From Cognatitamlana onchidii (GTDB lineage Bacteria > Bacteroidota > Bacteroidia > Flavobacteriales > Flavobacteriaceae), in NCBI RefSeq assembly GCF_004804355.1, contig NZ_SRWZ01000003.1, positions 468,816-532,815 of the forward strand: a DNA stretch of 64,000 bases, read 5' to 3'. Position numbers and translations under genes: made by a program. Positions 9,008 to 18,300 of the stretch are shown here, piece by piece; the first letter of the stretch is position 1, and every line of letters begins with the position of its first letter. Below the pieces are notes generated by a model. It was given only the letters and a program-made list of their open reading frames with translations, ran no database searches and was not told the origin of the DNA.

Positions 9008-9727
9008 CTACTTTAAATCTAATAAACTATCCACAGCTGGATACCTTTCAACGGTAAAGCCTTCGGCATGCTCAACGCCAACTAGGCGGCCTAAATCTCT
9101 TGCTCTGTAGATAATACTATCTGTAAAGTTCTTACTCGAAATAGGGGTTTTAGGTTCTTTACTTTCAGCGTTATAAAACTGTGTTTTATAAGCCAAAACT
9201 GCCGCCATTTTAGTATCTATATATCCAGATACGTCCACCACAACATCTGGCTCAAGGTTTTTCCATTGTATATAATGATATACCTGTTTAGGCCTCCATG
9301 CTTCTTGGACCTCACCTCCATTCAAGTTTGTTTTAATTTTAATTAAACCACTTAAAAAACAGGCATCACTAACCAATTTACTCCCCTTTCCATGATCAAT
9401 ATGTCGATCATCAACAGCATTGCATATTACAATTTCTGGTTGGTACTTCCTTATAACCTTTATAACTTCCAACTGATGCTTTTTATCATTACAAAAAAAG
9501 CCGTCGTCGAAGGCTAGGTTTTCTCTTATTTTAACTCCTAATATTACAGCAGCATCTTTGGCTTCATTATCTCTAATTTCAGCACTACCTCTGGTTCCTA
9601 ATTCCCCACGGGTTAAATCAAGTATCCCAACTTTTTTTCCTCGAGCCACCTCCTTTGCCAGTGTTGCACCACAACTTAATTCCACATCATCAGGATGTGC
9701 GCCAATGGCCAAAATATCTAATTTCAT
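9008..9727 (-). CDS. bshB1: N-acetyl-alpha-D-glucosaminyl L-malate deacetylase BshB1
   Basis: A 239-residue LmbE/PIG-L family zinc deacetylase. It carries the AHPDDVE motif at 10-16, TRGELGTRGS, the second metal motif with HIDHGKG near 113-119, and FYNAESKEP. This pattern and length match BshB1, which removes the acetyl group from GlcNAc-malate in bacillithiol synthesis. It is a single reverse gene; bshA and bshC are not in the window. A generic LmbE deacetylase is the alternative, but the fit to BshB1 is close. Confidence 0.9.
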   Translation of the reverse strand: MKLDILAIGAHPDDVELSCGATLAKEVARGKKVGILDLTRGELGTRGSAEIRDNEAKDAAVILGVKIRENLAFDDGFFCNDKKHQLEVIKVIRKYQPEIVICNAVDDRHIDHGKGSKLVSDACFLSGLIKIKTNLNGGEVQEAWRPKQVYHYIQWKNLEPDVVVDVSGYIDTKMAAVLAYKTQFYNAESKEPKTPISSKNFTDSIIYRARDLGRLVGVEHAEGFTVERYPAVDSLLDLK

Positions 9728-10009
9728 ATCAATTTATCTGTATTTACATTACAAAGTGTTCTACAAAACTTAAAAAAATAACCTCACAAACAACAATTTT
9801 AATAAAGATATTAAGAATACTTAAATTCTCATTATTACTATTACGTTTTCGTCTGGCACATTCCTATATTAGCCCCTCAAATAATCATAATTACGAAAAA
9901 ATAAGATGTATTTTTAAAGTATGATATTAGTCATAATGCACCCTCAAATACTATGGTAATTTTACCTCGTAAGAAATAAAAGATTAAATCTAATAAACAA
10001 TTACAGAAT

Positions 10010-11851
10010 ATGATCTATTTAATGCTCGCAATTTTAGTAATTACCATTGGCCTCTTTGTTTGGGGAAAGTTTACACCAGATATTGTTGCTTTAATCTCCA
10101 TGTTAAGTTTATACCTTACAGGGATTTTAACATCTTCGGAAACTTTAAGTGGTTTTAGCAACCCTACTGTTATTATGATTGCTGCCTTGTTTATAATAGG
10201 TGAAGGTATAGCTCAGACCGGTTGGACAGCAATGGCCGGTAAGAAATTTGTTGAATGGGCTGGAAAAAGTGTACCTAAACTATTGGTTATAGTAACTCTT
10301 GGTGCTGGGGTTCTTTCTGGGTTTGTAAGTAATACAGGAACAGTAGCTACATTGATGCCACTTACCATCTCATCTGCATGGAGTATTGGAACCTTACCTT
10401 CAAAAATGTTAATGCCTGTTGCCTTTGGATCTAATACTGGAGGGTTGTTAACACTAACAGGTACGCCTCCTAACATTATTGCTAGCAACGCGTTGGTAGA
10501 TGCTGGTTTCGAAGGTTTTTCATTTTTTGAATTTGCCTTAATTGGTGTGCCATTATTAATTATTGCCTTACTATATTTTAGATATATTGGATATAAATTA
10601 TTGCCTAATAATAAAACTAACAATAAACCTGTAAATATTGAATCTACTCTACACAACTGGATTGGAGCATATCAAATAGACAATGGTTATTATAGACTTA
10701 GGGTAAGATCTATTTCTCCTCTTTTAAATACTAAAATAGAGGCATGGAAATTTGAAAAAACCTATAATGTTTCTATTATTCGTATTAAAAGAAGACACCC
10801 AAATGTATTGAAAGGAGTTCCTCAGTTTATTGAATTTCCCGATCCAAGCACAGAGTTTTTATACCACGATATCATTACTATTAAAGGAGATACTGAGGCT
10901 ATTAATAAAATGATGATTACTTTTCGCTTAGGTCTTTTACCACTTGAGCCAATTACAGACGAGCTTAAAAACAATCTTATTAATCAAGAAGTTGGTATGA
11001 CCGAAGTTATTGTTAATCCTAACTCTATGTTAGTTGGCAGAAAATATAAATTAGGAGATTATTTTAAGCGATTTGGAATTCAGCTATTAGCGGCATCAAG
11101 AAATAATAAACCGTTAAAAGATAAAGAAATAATCATTAAAGCAGGGGATGCTTTTTTACTTAGAGGCAGTTGGAATAGTATTGAAGATTTAAAGAAACAG
11201 CACGAGCACCTTGTTATTATTGGTAGTCCCGAGGGCATGGCAAAAAATGTGGATAGCTTAAGTTCAAAATCGTATATAGCCTTAGGAGCTCTAATTCTTA
11301 TGATTATATTTATGGTTTTCAAAATCGTTCCTGGTTCTATAGCAGCCTTAATATCGGCTGGTGTGGTATTATTAACCGGTTGCGTACCCATTTCAAAAGC
11401 GTATAAAGGTATTAGCTGGACTAGTGTGGTTATGATTGCCGCTATGATCCCGATGGGAATTGCTCTTCAAAAAACAGGCACCGCACAACTTATTGCTAAT
11501 GCCTTGGTAGAATACTTAGGCGCGATACACCCATTGCTATTGCTGGGAGGGATATTCCTATTAACCACAACCTTTAGTCAAGTAATAAACAATTCGGCTA
11601 CAGCGGTTCTTATGGCCCCAATTGCTATTTTAGCTGCCCAGTCTTTAGATTTATCCCCCGCCCCGTTTATGATTGTAGTTGCAATAAGCGCCTCTACAGC
11701 TTTTTTAACCCCAATTGGCACAACAACCAATGCCATGGTAATGACCGCTGGAGGCTATAAATTTATGAACTACCTAAAAGTAGGCGCGCCGTTGTTACTT
11801 GTGTTCTTAATTATATCTCTTATTTTGGTTCCATTAATATGGCCTTTTTAA
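10010..11851 (+). CDS. SLC13-family (divalent anion:Na+) permease with TrkA-C domains
   Basis: 613 residues. Two blocks of membrane segments (about 1-200 and 420-613) surround a soluble middle part containing two TrkA-C/RCK-C-like regions (near 215-305 and 315-395). Family signatures include SGFVSNTGTVATLMPLT, FGSNTGGLLTLTGTPPN and SQVINNSATAVLMAPIA. It likely imports sulfate or a dicarboxylate with sodium; the substrate cannot be read from sequence. It is monocistronic, with a terminator directly behind it. Confidence 0.88.
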   Translation: MIYLMLAILVITIGLFVWGKFTPDIVALISMLSLYLTGILTSSETLSGFSNPTVIMIAALFIIGEGIAQTGWTAMAGKKFVEWAGKSVPKLLVIVTLGAGVLSGFVSNTGTVATLMPLTISSAWSIGTLPSKMLMPVAFGSNTGGLLTLTGTPPNIIASNALVDAGFEGFSFFEFALIGVPLLIIALLYFRYIGYKLLPNNKTNNKPVNIESTLHNWIGAYQIDNGYYRLRVRSISPLLNTKIEAWKFEKTYNVSIIRIKRRHPNVLKGVPQFIEFPDPSTEFLYHDIITIKGDTEAINKMMITFRLGLLPLEPITDELKNNLINQEVGMTEVIVNPNSMLVGRKYKLGDYFKRFGIQLLAASRNNKPLKDKEIIIKAGDAFLLRGSWNSIEDLKKQHEHLVIIGSPEGMAKNVDSLSSKSYIALGALILMIIFMVFKIVPGSIAALISAGVVLLTGCVPISKAYKGISWTSVVMIAAMIPMGIALQKTGTAQLIANALVEYLGAIHPLLLLGGIFLLTTTFSQVINNSATAVLMAPIAILAAQSLDLSPAPFMIVVAISASTAFLTPIGTTTNAMVMTAGGYKFMNYLKVGAPLLLVFLIISLILVPLIWPF

Positions 11852-11892
11852 TCTATTTTTAACAGGGTAATCTTATAGTTTAAATAAATTCG

Positions 11893-11920
11893 AAAGGAGC
11901 TCTAAAAGGGCTCCTTTATT
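11893..11920 (+). terminator. Terminator after the SLC13 permease
   Basis: An 8-bp stem AAAGGAGC/GCTCCTTT (11893-11900 with 11910-11917) is followed by TTAT. It lies between two converging genes and may also serve the reverse rlmF gene. Confidence 0.7.
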
Positions 11921-11936
11921 ATATCCTCAAATATTG

Positions 11937-12818
11937 TTATTGAAACGTCCAAGCCACCATACGAGAGATTTTATTACCCTGCCCCATATTAACAGTTTTA
12001 ATATCTGTGGCTCCTAATTTATTTAACGAAGAATACATTCCTTTAAGCAAATCTTTTTTCGAAACCAATGAGGTAAACCAATGACATTGTTCTTTAAATA
12101 AAGAGCTTTCGTATAAATAGTTATGAAGAAAAGCTTTTTCTCCTCCATTATAATATAGCTCATTACTTTGGCCCGAGAAGTTACGAGTTTCCAAGGTCTG
12201 CCCTTCTTTATTTAGTCCTTTTAGCTTCCTTTTATTTTCGGCTTTAGCATCTTTTTCAGATTTATAAAAAGGAGGGTTACACATTGAGGCAGAAAACGCA
12301 TCGGTATCCTTAATAATATTGCTTAATACATGAGAGCTATCCTTTTGAAACCTTAAAGTTATACTACTTGATAATCTATTTCTATTAATTATGCTTTTGG
12401 CATTTTTTAAAGAGTTCTTATCAATATCAGAGCCCACGAATGTCCAGTTGTATTCAGAATTCCCTAAGAGGGGATAAATACAGGTCGCTCCCGTTCCTAT
12501 ATCTAAAATACTAACATTCGCGGCAATTCCAGAACGCTTTAACAAATCGCAGAGGTGATGTATATAATCTACTCGTCCAGGTATGGGTGGACATAAATTT
12601 GTATCTGGAAACTCCCAAAAACTAATATTATAATATTTAATTAGTAAGGCTTTGTTTAATGCTTTAACCGCCCTAGGTTTTGCAAAATCAATAGTCCTTG
12701 TTTTGAACTTGTTTTCGAATACAAACTGCTCCAAAGATGGTAATACATCGCACAACGCATCAAAGTCGTAACTAGTGTTATGTTTATTTTTGGGGTGTAA
12801 ATCGATTGTTTTTTTGAT
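11937..12818 (-). CDS. rlmF: 23S rRNA (adenine(1618)-N(6))-methyltransferase RlmF, start codon uncertain
   Basis: An S-adenosylmethionine methyltransferase of RlmF type. It has TIDFAKPRAVKALNKALL, LCPPIPGRVDYIHHLCDLL, the SAM loop ILDIGTGATCIYP and the catalytic MCNPPFYKS. The conserved N-terminal motif LHPKNKHNTSYDFDAL is also encoded but lies upstream of the only common start codon in frame (TTG at 12755, which would give 272 residues). In frame, two TAG stops at 12822-12827 are followed by CTT, then ATC AAA AAA ACA ATC at 12818. This looks like ATG-AAA-AAA with ATG changed to ATC. I place the start at this rare codon. A frame error in the 7-A run nearby is the alternative. Confidence 0.8.
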   Translation of the reverse strand: MKKTIDLHPKNKHNTSYDFDALCDVLPSLEQFVFENKFKTRTIDFAKPRAVKALNKALLIKYYNISFWEFPDTNLCPPIPGRVDYIHHLCDLLKRSGIAANVSILDIGTGATCIYPLLGNSEYNWTFVGSDIDKNSLKNAKSIINRNRLSSSITLRFQKDSSHVLSNIIKDTDAFSASMCNPPFYKSEKDAKAENKRKLKGLNKEGQTLETRNFSGQSNELYYNGGEKAFLHNYLYESSLFKEQCHWFTSLVSKKDLLKGMYSSLNKLGATDIKTVNMGQGNKISRMVAWTFQ

Positions 12819-12921
12819 AAGCTACTATGTTTAATTTCGTTTGGATAAATACCATTTCTAATTAACAAAATTAGCAAATAGAAATTACAAATTGGGTTTA
12901 GGTAGTTGAAACGAATTCTTA

Positions 12922-12929
12922 TATCTTCG
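12922..12929 (+). promoter_or_regulatory. -7 element TATCTTCG for the HAD phosphatase gene
   Basis: TATCTTCG matches the -7 consensus except for one T to C change, 14 bp before the ATG at 12944. Confidence 0.4.
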
Positions 12930-12943
12930 CACAAAAATTTAAA

Positions 12944-13600
12944 ATGTTAAAAGCAGTTATTTTTGACATGGATGGTGTTATTATTGATAGTGAACCTATG
13001 CATAATAAGGCGTATCATGACATGTTTGATGAAGTTGGTATTCGTGTTTCTTCAGAACTTTACGAATCTTTCACGGGACAGTCTACCATTAATATCTGCA
13101 AACGTTTGTGCGATCATTTTAATCTTAACGAAGCTCCTGAAACCTTAGTAGCGCTAAAACGTAAACATTATAAACAGTTTTTCGATACTAATTCTAAATT
13201 GGGTTTAATAGATGGTGTTCTAGATTTAATTAAAGACTACCATAAAAACGGTTTAAATCTAGTACTAGCTTCTTCTGCTGCTATGACCAGTATAAACCAG
13301 GTATTTAATAGATTTGATTTAAACCAATACTTTATATCTAAATTAAGCGGAGGTGACCTAAAAGAGTCTAAACCTCATCCAGAAATTTTCATTAAAGCTG
13401 CGCAAGCCACTGGCTTCTCAAAAGAGGAATGTATGGTGATAGAAGATTCTACCAATGGCATTGAAGCTGCAAAAAGCGCTGATATTTTTTGTGTTGGGTA
13501 TGATAGCTTTCATTCAAAGAATCAGGACTACACAAAGGCAGATATGGTAATTTCAGATTTTAGAGAGGTTTCATTTAACAAAATAAAAACTAGATTTTAG
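12944..13600 (+). CDS. HAD-superfamily phosphatase, beta-phosphoglucomutase-like
   Basis: 218 residues of the HAD subfamily I type with an alpha-helical cap. Motif I is FDMDGVIIDSEP (Asp8, Asp10), motif II LASSA near residue 107, motif III the Lys in KESKPHPEIF, and motif IV EDSTNGIEAA. This combination is shared by beta-phosphoglucomutase and small sugar-phosphate phosphatases; the natural substrate cannot be told. Its stop overlaps the stop of the small convergent gene by 2 bp. Confidence 0.85.
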   Translation: MLKAVIFDMDGVIIDSEPMHNKAYHDMFDEVGIRVSSELYESFTGQSTINICKRLCDHFNLNEAPETLVALKRKHYKQFFDTNSKLGLIDGVLDLIKDYHKNGLNLVLASSAAMTSINQVFNRFDLNQYFISKLSGGDLKESKPHPEIFIKAAQATGFSKEECMVIEDSTNGIEAAKSADIFCVGYDSFHSKNQDYTKADMVISDFREVSFNKIKTRF

Positions 13601-13749
13601 CGCTGTGCTTCATTCGATTTTTGAATAATAGCTTTTAATCGTGCTTTTCTCAAACTAGCCTCTTCCTTTTTCTTGTTTTTCTTTTGAGCCATAAGCCTGG
13701 CATGCTTTGCTTTATTCTTAGTATTCTTTTCGCTCCCTTCTTTAGCCAT
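13597..13749 (-). CDS. Small, very basic 50-residue protein of unknown function
   Basis: A reverse frame from ATG 13749 to TAA 13597 encodes 50 residues with a very high share of Lys, Arg and Ala (for example KNKAKHARLMAQKKNKKKEE), predicted as one long charged helix. It has its own exact -7 element 32 bp upstream. That element, together with the clean start and stop, makes it a likely real gene rather than a chance frame. It overlaps the end of the convergent HAD gene by 4 bp. The composition suggests nucleic-acid or ribosome contact; this is inference. Confidence 0.65.
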   Translation of the reverse strand: MAKEGSEKNTKNKAKHARLMAQKKNKKKEEASLRKARLKAIIQKSNEAQR

Positions 13750-13780
13750 AAACTCTATTATGAAATATCAAATTGATGGT

Positions 13781-13788
13781 CAAAGATA
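13781..13788 (-). promoter_or_regulatory. -7 element TATCTTTG for the 50-residue protein
   Basis: An exact TAnnTTTG match on the reverse strand (CAAAGATA on the forward strand), predicting a leader of about 26 bases before the ATG at 13749. Confidence 0.55.
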
Positions 13789-13896
13789 TTAAGATTATCC
13801 TTTTTAAACTATTACGGTTTTTTATAATCTTAAGAAATAATATTTAAAAATATCATCTTAAAAACTAATATTACAAATTATTAATTAATTAGCTAA

Positions 13897-13904
13897 TATT
13901 TTTG
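13897..13904 (+). promoter_or_regulatory. -7 element TATTTTTG for the SatD gene
   Basis: An exact TAnnTTTG match. It overlaps an upstream in-frame GTG at 13904, which excludes that GTG as the start if the promoter is real and favours the ATG at 13952. Confidence 0.45.
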
Positions 13905-13951
13905 TGATTATAGTTAAAAACAGTACATTTGGTACAACGAGATCTTTTGAC

Positions 13952-14554
13952 ATGACAACAATTATAACTGGCGATATCATTAATTCTAAGGAAGTTCCTC
14001 CAGAGTTATGGCTAGCTGCGCTTAAATCTGTACTCAATTCTTTAGGGAATACACCCAAAACTTGGGATATATTTAGAGGTGATAGCTTTCAATTTGAAGT
14101 CCCTCCCCAAAAAGCACTTCATGCTTGCTTGTTAATTAAAGCGACCATAAAACAATTTAAAAATTTAGATGTTAGGCTCGCTATTGGTTTAGGTAACAAA
14201 ACCTTTGATTCAGAAAGGATTACAGAATCGAACGGCACAGCTTTCATTAATTCTGGAGCATGTTTTGAGGCTTTAAAAAAAACCACGTTAGCTATAAAAT
14301 CGCCTTTTGAGGCATTCGATATTCCGATGAATATCATGATACAGTTAGCTCTTTTAACAATAAACTATTGGACACAAACCACGGCAGGACTTGTAAAGAC
14401 TACTTTAGAACACCCAGAGTTAAATCAAAAACAAATAGCCAATCTTTTAGGAAAAACACAAGGCAACATTAGTCAAGGATTAAAACGCGCTGGTTTTGAT
14501 GAACTGTCTATATTACTAGAATACTATAAAACCCAAATTAACACCTTATGTTAA
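13952..14554 (+). CDS. SatD-family protein with C-terminal helix-turn-helix
   Basis: 200 residues from the ATG at 13952 (MTTIITGDIINSKEV). The N-terminal part is the SatD domain (IFRGDSFQFEV, DVRLAIGLG, ESNGTAFINSG). The end, HPELNQKQIANLLGKTQGNISQGLKRAGFDEL, is a helix-turn-helix able to bind DNA. SatD is named from an acid-tolerance locus in streptococci, but its action is poorly known. It overlaps the DUF3307 gene by 7 bp, a frequent pairing, so the two likely act together. An alternative GTG start at 13904 would add 16 residues. Confidence 0.8.
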   Translation: MTTIITGDIINSKEVPPELWLAALKSVLNSLGNTPKTWDIFRGDSFQFEVPPQKALHACLLIKATIKQFKNLDVRLAIGLGNKTFDSERITESNGTAFINSGACFEALKKTTLAIKSPFEAFDIPMNIMIQLALLTINYWTQTTAGLVKTTLEHPELNQKQIANLLGKTQGNISQGLKRAGFDELSILLEYYKTQINTLC

Positions 14555-15270
14555 CATTAGCCATTAAACTAATTCTAGCCCACCTTATTGGCGATTTTTT
14601 ACTTCAACCACAAAAATGGGTATTACATAAAGAAGCCCACAAACACACGTCAAAATTTCTATATTGGCATATTGCAGTTCACGGCCTAACCTTACTAATT
14701 TTATTAGGATTTAATTTCAAATACTGGATTGGTATTTTAATCATAGTAAGCTCGCACCTCATTATCGACATAACTAAGTTGCACCTGAAACCCAAAGTAA
14801 ATAACAGGCTTTTATTTGGCCTAGACCAATTAGCTCACTTTATTGTTATAGCCTTAGTGATACAACTGTATGAACCCTATACCATTAATTTAAACACGCT
14901 TTTTAGCTCCCAAATTCTCCTGTTTTTAACAGCTATTCTTTGTGCGACAAAAGTATCATCAATCATCATGAAAACCCTTATTTCCAAATGGAATTTAAGA
15001 GCATACACAGAAGAAGCTTCTTTAAAAGATGCAGGAGCTTATATTGGCATACTAGAACGCTTATTTGTATTTGCATTCATTATCACCAATCATTGGGAAG
15101 GTGTAGGTTTTTTAATAGCCGCTAAATCTGTTTTTAGATTTGGAGACTTATCAAAAGCTAAAGACCGAAAACTCACAGAATACATTTTAATTGGAACTTT
15201 ACTAAGTTTTGGCTTAGCTATCTTGGTTGCATTAGGGTATGTATATGTTTCAGGATTGATTGAAAATTAA
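14548..15270 (+). CDS. DUF3307 integral membrane protein
   Basis: 240 residues with about six hydrophobic segments. The first 60 residues carry the DUF3307 signature LAHLIGDFLLQPQKWVLHKEAHK...WHIAVHG, which contains several conserved His and Asp residues in the membrane. It starts inside the end of satD with a coupled ATG. Function is unknown; the association with SatD suggests a membrane partner in the same stress or signalling response. Confidence 0.8.
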   Translation: MLTLAIKLILAHLIGDFLLQPQKWVLHKEAHKHTSKFLYWHIAVHGLTLLILLGFNFKYWIGILIIVSSHLIIDITKLHLKPKVNNRLLFGLDQLAHFIVIALVIQLYEPYTINLNTLFSSQILLFLTAILCATKVSSIIMKTLISKWNLRAYTEEASLKDAGAYIGILERLFVFAFIITNHWEGVGFLIAAKSVFRFGDLSKAKDRKLTEYILIGTLLSFGLAILVALGYVYVSGLIEN

Positions 15271-15367
15271 CCCAATACTATAATTTGATTTAAATGATGC
15301 CAAAGACGCGCAAAATAATCCGAAATAAAAAAAAATAAATCGGACTTTTTACCATTAATAAAACATC

Positions 15368-18300
15368 TTACTTTTTATAAAACTTGGCATACCCACGATA
15401 AGCGAAAAAACCAAGTATCGCAATAATTGCGCAAGCGATAGCAATAAACTTAACACTTACAATTTGGTCTCCACTAGCATAACTATGTAGTCCCGCCAAA
15501 TAGAAATTTACCCCAAAATAAGTCATTAAGATACTTGAAAAGGCAATTATAGACATGAGATTAAAAAACCATCGTCCACGCAACCCTGGGACTAAGCGCA
15601 TATGGATAACAAAAGCATAAACCATAATACTAATAAGCGCCCAAGTTTCTTTGGGATCCCAACCCCAATAACGTCCCCAACTCTCATTAGCCCACATACC
15701 ACCTAAAAAGTTACCGATAGTAAGCATCACTAAACCAACCGTTAAAGACATCTCGTTGATTATAGTAAGCTCTTTTATGTTTAAATCCATTTTCAACTTA
15801 TTAGACTCGGTTGTAAAAATCATAAGAAGCAAAGACACAATACCTAAAATCATCCCTAAGGTAAAAGGACCATAACTTGCTACAATAACCGCCACATGAA
15901 TCATGAGCCAATAGCTATTTAATACGGGCTGTAAATTAGCAATTGCCGGATCCATCCAGTTCCAATGAGCTATCATTAAAATCATAGCCGTTACAAAGGA
16001 TGTTGCTGCAATGGTTAAATCACTTTTTCTACCAAAGGCCAAACCAAAAAACATGGTAGCCCAAGCCACATATATCATGGATTCGTAGGCGTCACTCCAA
16101 GGGGCATGACCTGAAATGTACCAACGTACAATAAGCCCAGCCGTATGTAACACAAAAAGCCCAAGTATCGCAATTTTAAATACCGAAACACCTGTATTTA
16201 CCAGTTTCCTTTTATCATTAAAAATTTGAATAATTAATAAAATAAATAGTAAGCTACCTGCATATAAATACCAACTGAATAATTTTTTAAATATGTCATA
16301 CTTATTATATAACACCTCGGTCTTTATCTTATCATCACTTAACATTACAGCACCTCCATATCGGTGTTGCGTCTTTTTAAAGGCTTCCAGAAGTTTTTCT
16401 GCTTCCGAAAAATCCCCTGTTTTTTTTGCACCATCTAAGGTAACTAAATATGCGGTAAACCCATTCTTTACAAAGTTTCTATACAACGTGTCTTTAATCA
16501 CAGTTATGTCTTGTCTAAAATCGTAATTAGATATCCAAGTATTATTGTCATCTTCGGGAACAGGAAATATCTTCATAGACATCCCTTCAATAGCATTATA
16601 TAACAAGCTAACTCTTTGATCTGTTTCTTTGAATTCCTTCTGAAAACCATTAGGCACTTGCGCTTTATAGGCTTCATTTAAAAAGGGTGCTAATTTGTAC
16701 TGGCCTCGATCGGTGAAAAAATCTGCTAAAGCGATATGCTTCTTATCTTTTGAAACACCAATAATACTTCTTATAGAATCTCCCTTTTTAGGTTTTAAAT
16801 ATATAATAGGAACATTATACCAAAGTCTAGGGCTTTCTTGAATGGACAAAAACACCTGATTGGCATCAAACTCCTCGTAAACATCACTCTTGCTCAACTT
16901 ACGAAGCATCTCTGAAGCGTAGGTGTTAACAGGCATCATACGACCACTTAAATCTTGAACAACGAGATGCCCAAACTTATCGGCATGTGCTTTAGGTGTA
17001 ATATTTGCCTTTAGAATTGAATCTATTTGGAATTTTGATGGTGTAGCATGGTCATGACCATTATGAGCGCCATGTTCCTGAGTAAAACCTTGCAGCCCCA
17101 AACATAAAACGATTATTGCAGTAAGCTTAGCTTTCTTAGACTTTACATTCTCTAAATGCTTTTTTAAATCTCCAAATCGAGACCCTTTTACAAAAAGAAT
17201 CGCCATTAAACCAAAATACAACATTAAATATCCTGCATAGGTAATTAATGTACCCCAATAATCATGATTAACAGAAAGTATCGTTCCTTTTTCATCAGGA
17301 TCAAAACTGGATTGAAAAAATCGGTAACCATCATGATCTAATATATTGTTCATGAATATTTTATAATCAAAGCTTTGAGTTCTCTCATCTATAACCGTTA
17401 CTTCACTAGAAAAAGCAGAAAACCCTCGCTCTGTACCTGGGTAACGTTCGGCTTCAAAATCGTTTAGTTTAATTGAAAACGGCAACTCTAATACTTTCGA
17501 CCCGTACTTAAAAGCAAAATCTAAGCCACCAACTTGTATTTGCTTAAACCTTCCATTACTACCTTTTCCACCTAATATAGCAACACTTTTACTTTCCCCA
17601 TTAGTGGTCACCTTAAGCTTAACGCCATCCTCATTACTGCTTTTCAATAAACCTGATGGTTTTACAATATCAAATACCCCCTTAACGACGGGTTTAGGAA
17701 ATACCATTTGCATATTTCCAATAACATATCTTGACCTTAAATGAAGTGGTTGCAAACTATCTTTTACTAATTTCCCTTGAGCCCTAGTAGCCATGGTCAT
17801 ATACTCCCCTTCAAAGGGCGAATTGATAGTTAACTTGTTGTCTTCAAATGTGATATTAATCGCGCCTTCCGTGGGTATATTGAGTGCAAAAAGAATGTTG
17901 TGAATACTAGACACTTGCCCCACCTTTAAGAAATGGTTATGAGGTCCATTACTTCCAGCTTCTACTATTTTTAAATAAGACTCCCCATTGGAATCTGGAA
18001 TAATATCCTCTTCTGCCCCAACAATAAATTTCTCCAATTCTATTGTTATGGGCTGTTGGTCGTATTTTGTATTAACCTTGAATTTGTTGTTAAGTCGCCC
18101 AGAAAAATCCACTTCACGTTCTAAAGTAAGTCGTTGTGGTACGCCGTCAATTTTGTAATCACCATCAATATAAGTCGTGATATAGGTTTTCTGAGAAAGA
18201 AACGTATTTTCGGTCGCCCCCTCTCGAATGGCCATCATGCCTTCAAAACTTGCGTAACGTGTAATGAACGCACCAAGTAGAATAAAAATGAAAGATAAAT

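Noticed and set aside
9655..9924. Forward frames over the start of bshB1 and the following gap
   Set aside because: They are antisense to bshB1 and continue into low-complexity AT-rich DNA; no promoter element or family motif.
10213..10656. Long reverse frame within the SLC13 permease gene
   Set aside because: Antisense shadow of a hydrophobic membrane protein gene; such genes often give long open reverse frames.
12656..12934. Reverse 92-codon frame overlapping the start of rlmF
   Set aside because: It is the neighbouring frame of the rlmF N-terminal region; its residues show no family pattern, while the other frame carries the conserved LHPKNKHN motif.
15271..15367. Weak hairpin after ccsBA
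   Set aside because: Only four or five paired bases around a long A/T loop; not enough for a terminator call.
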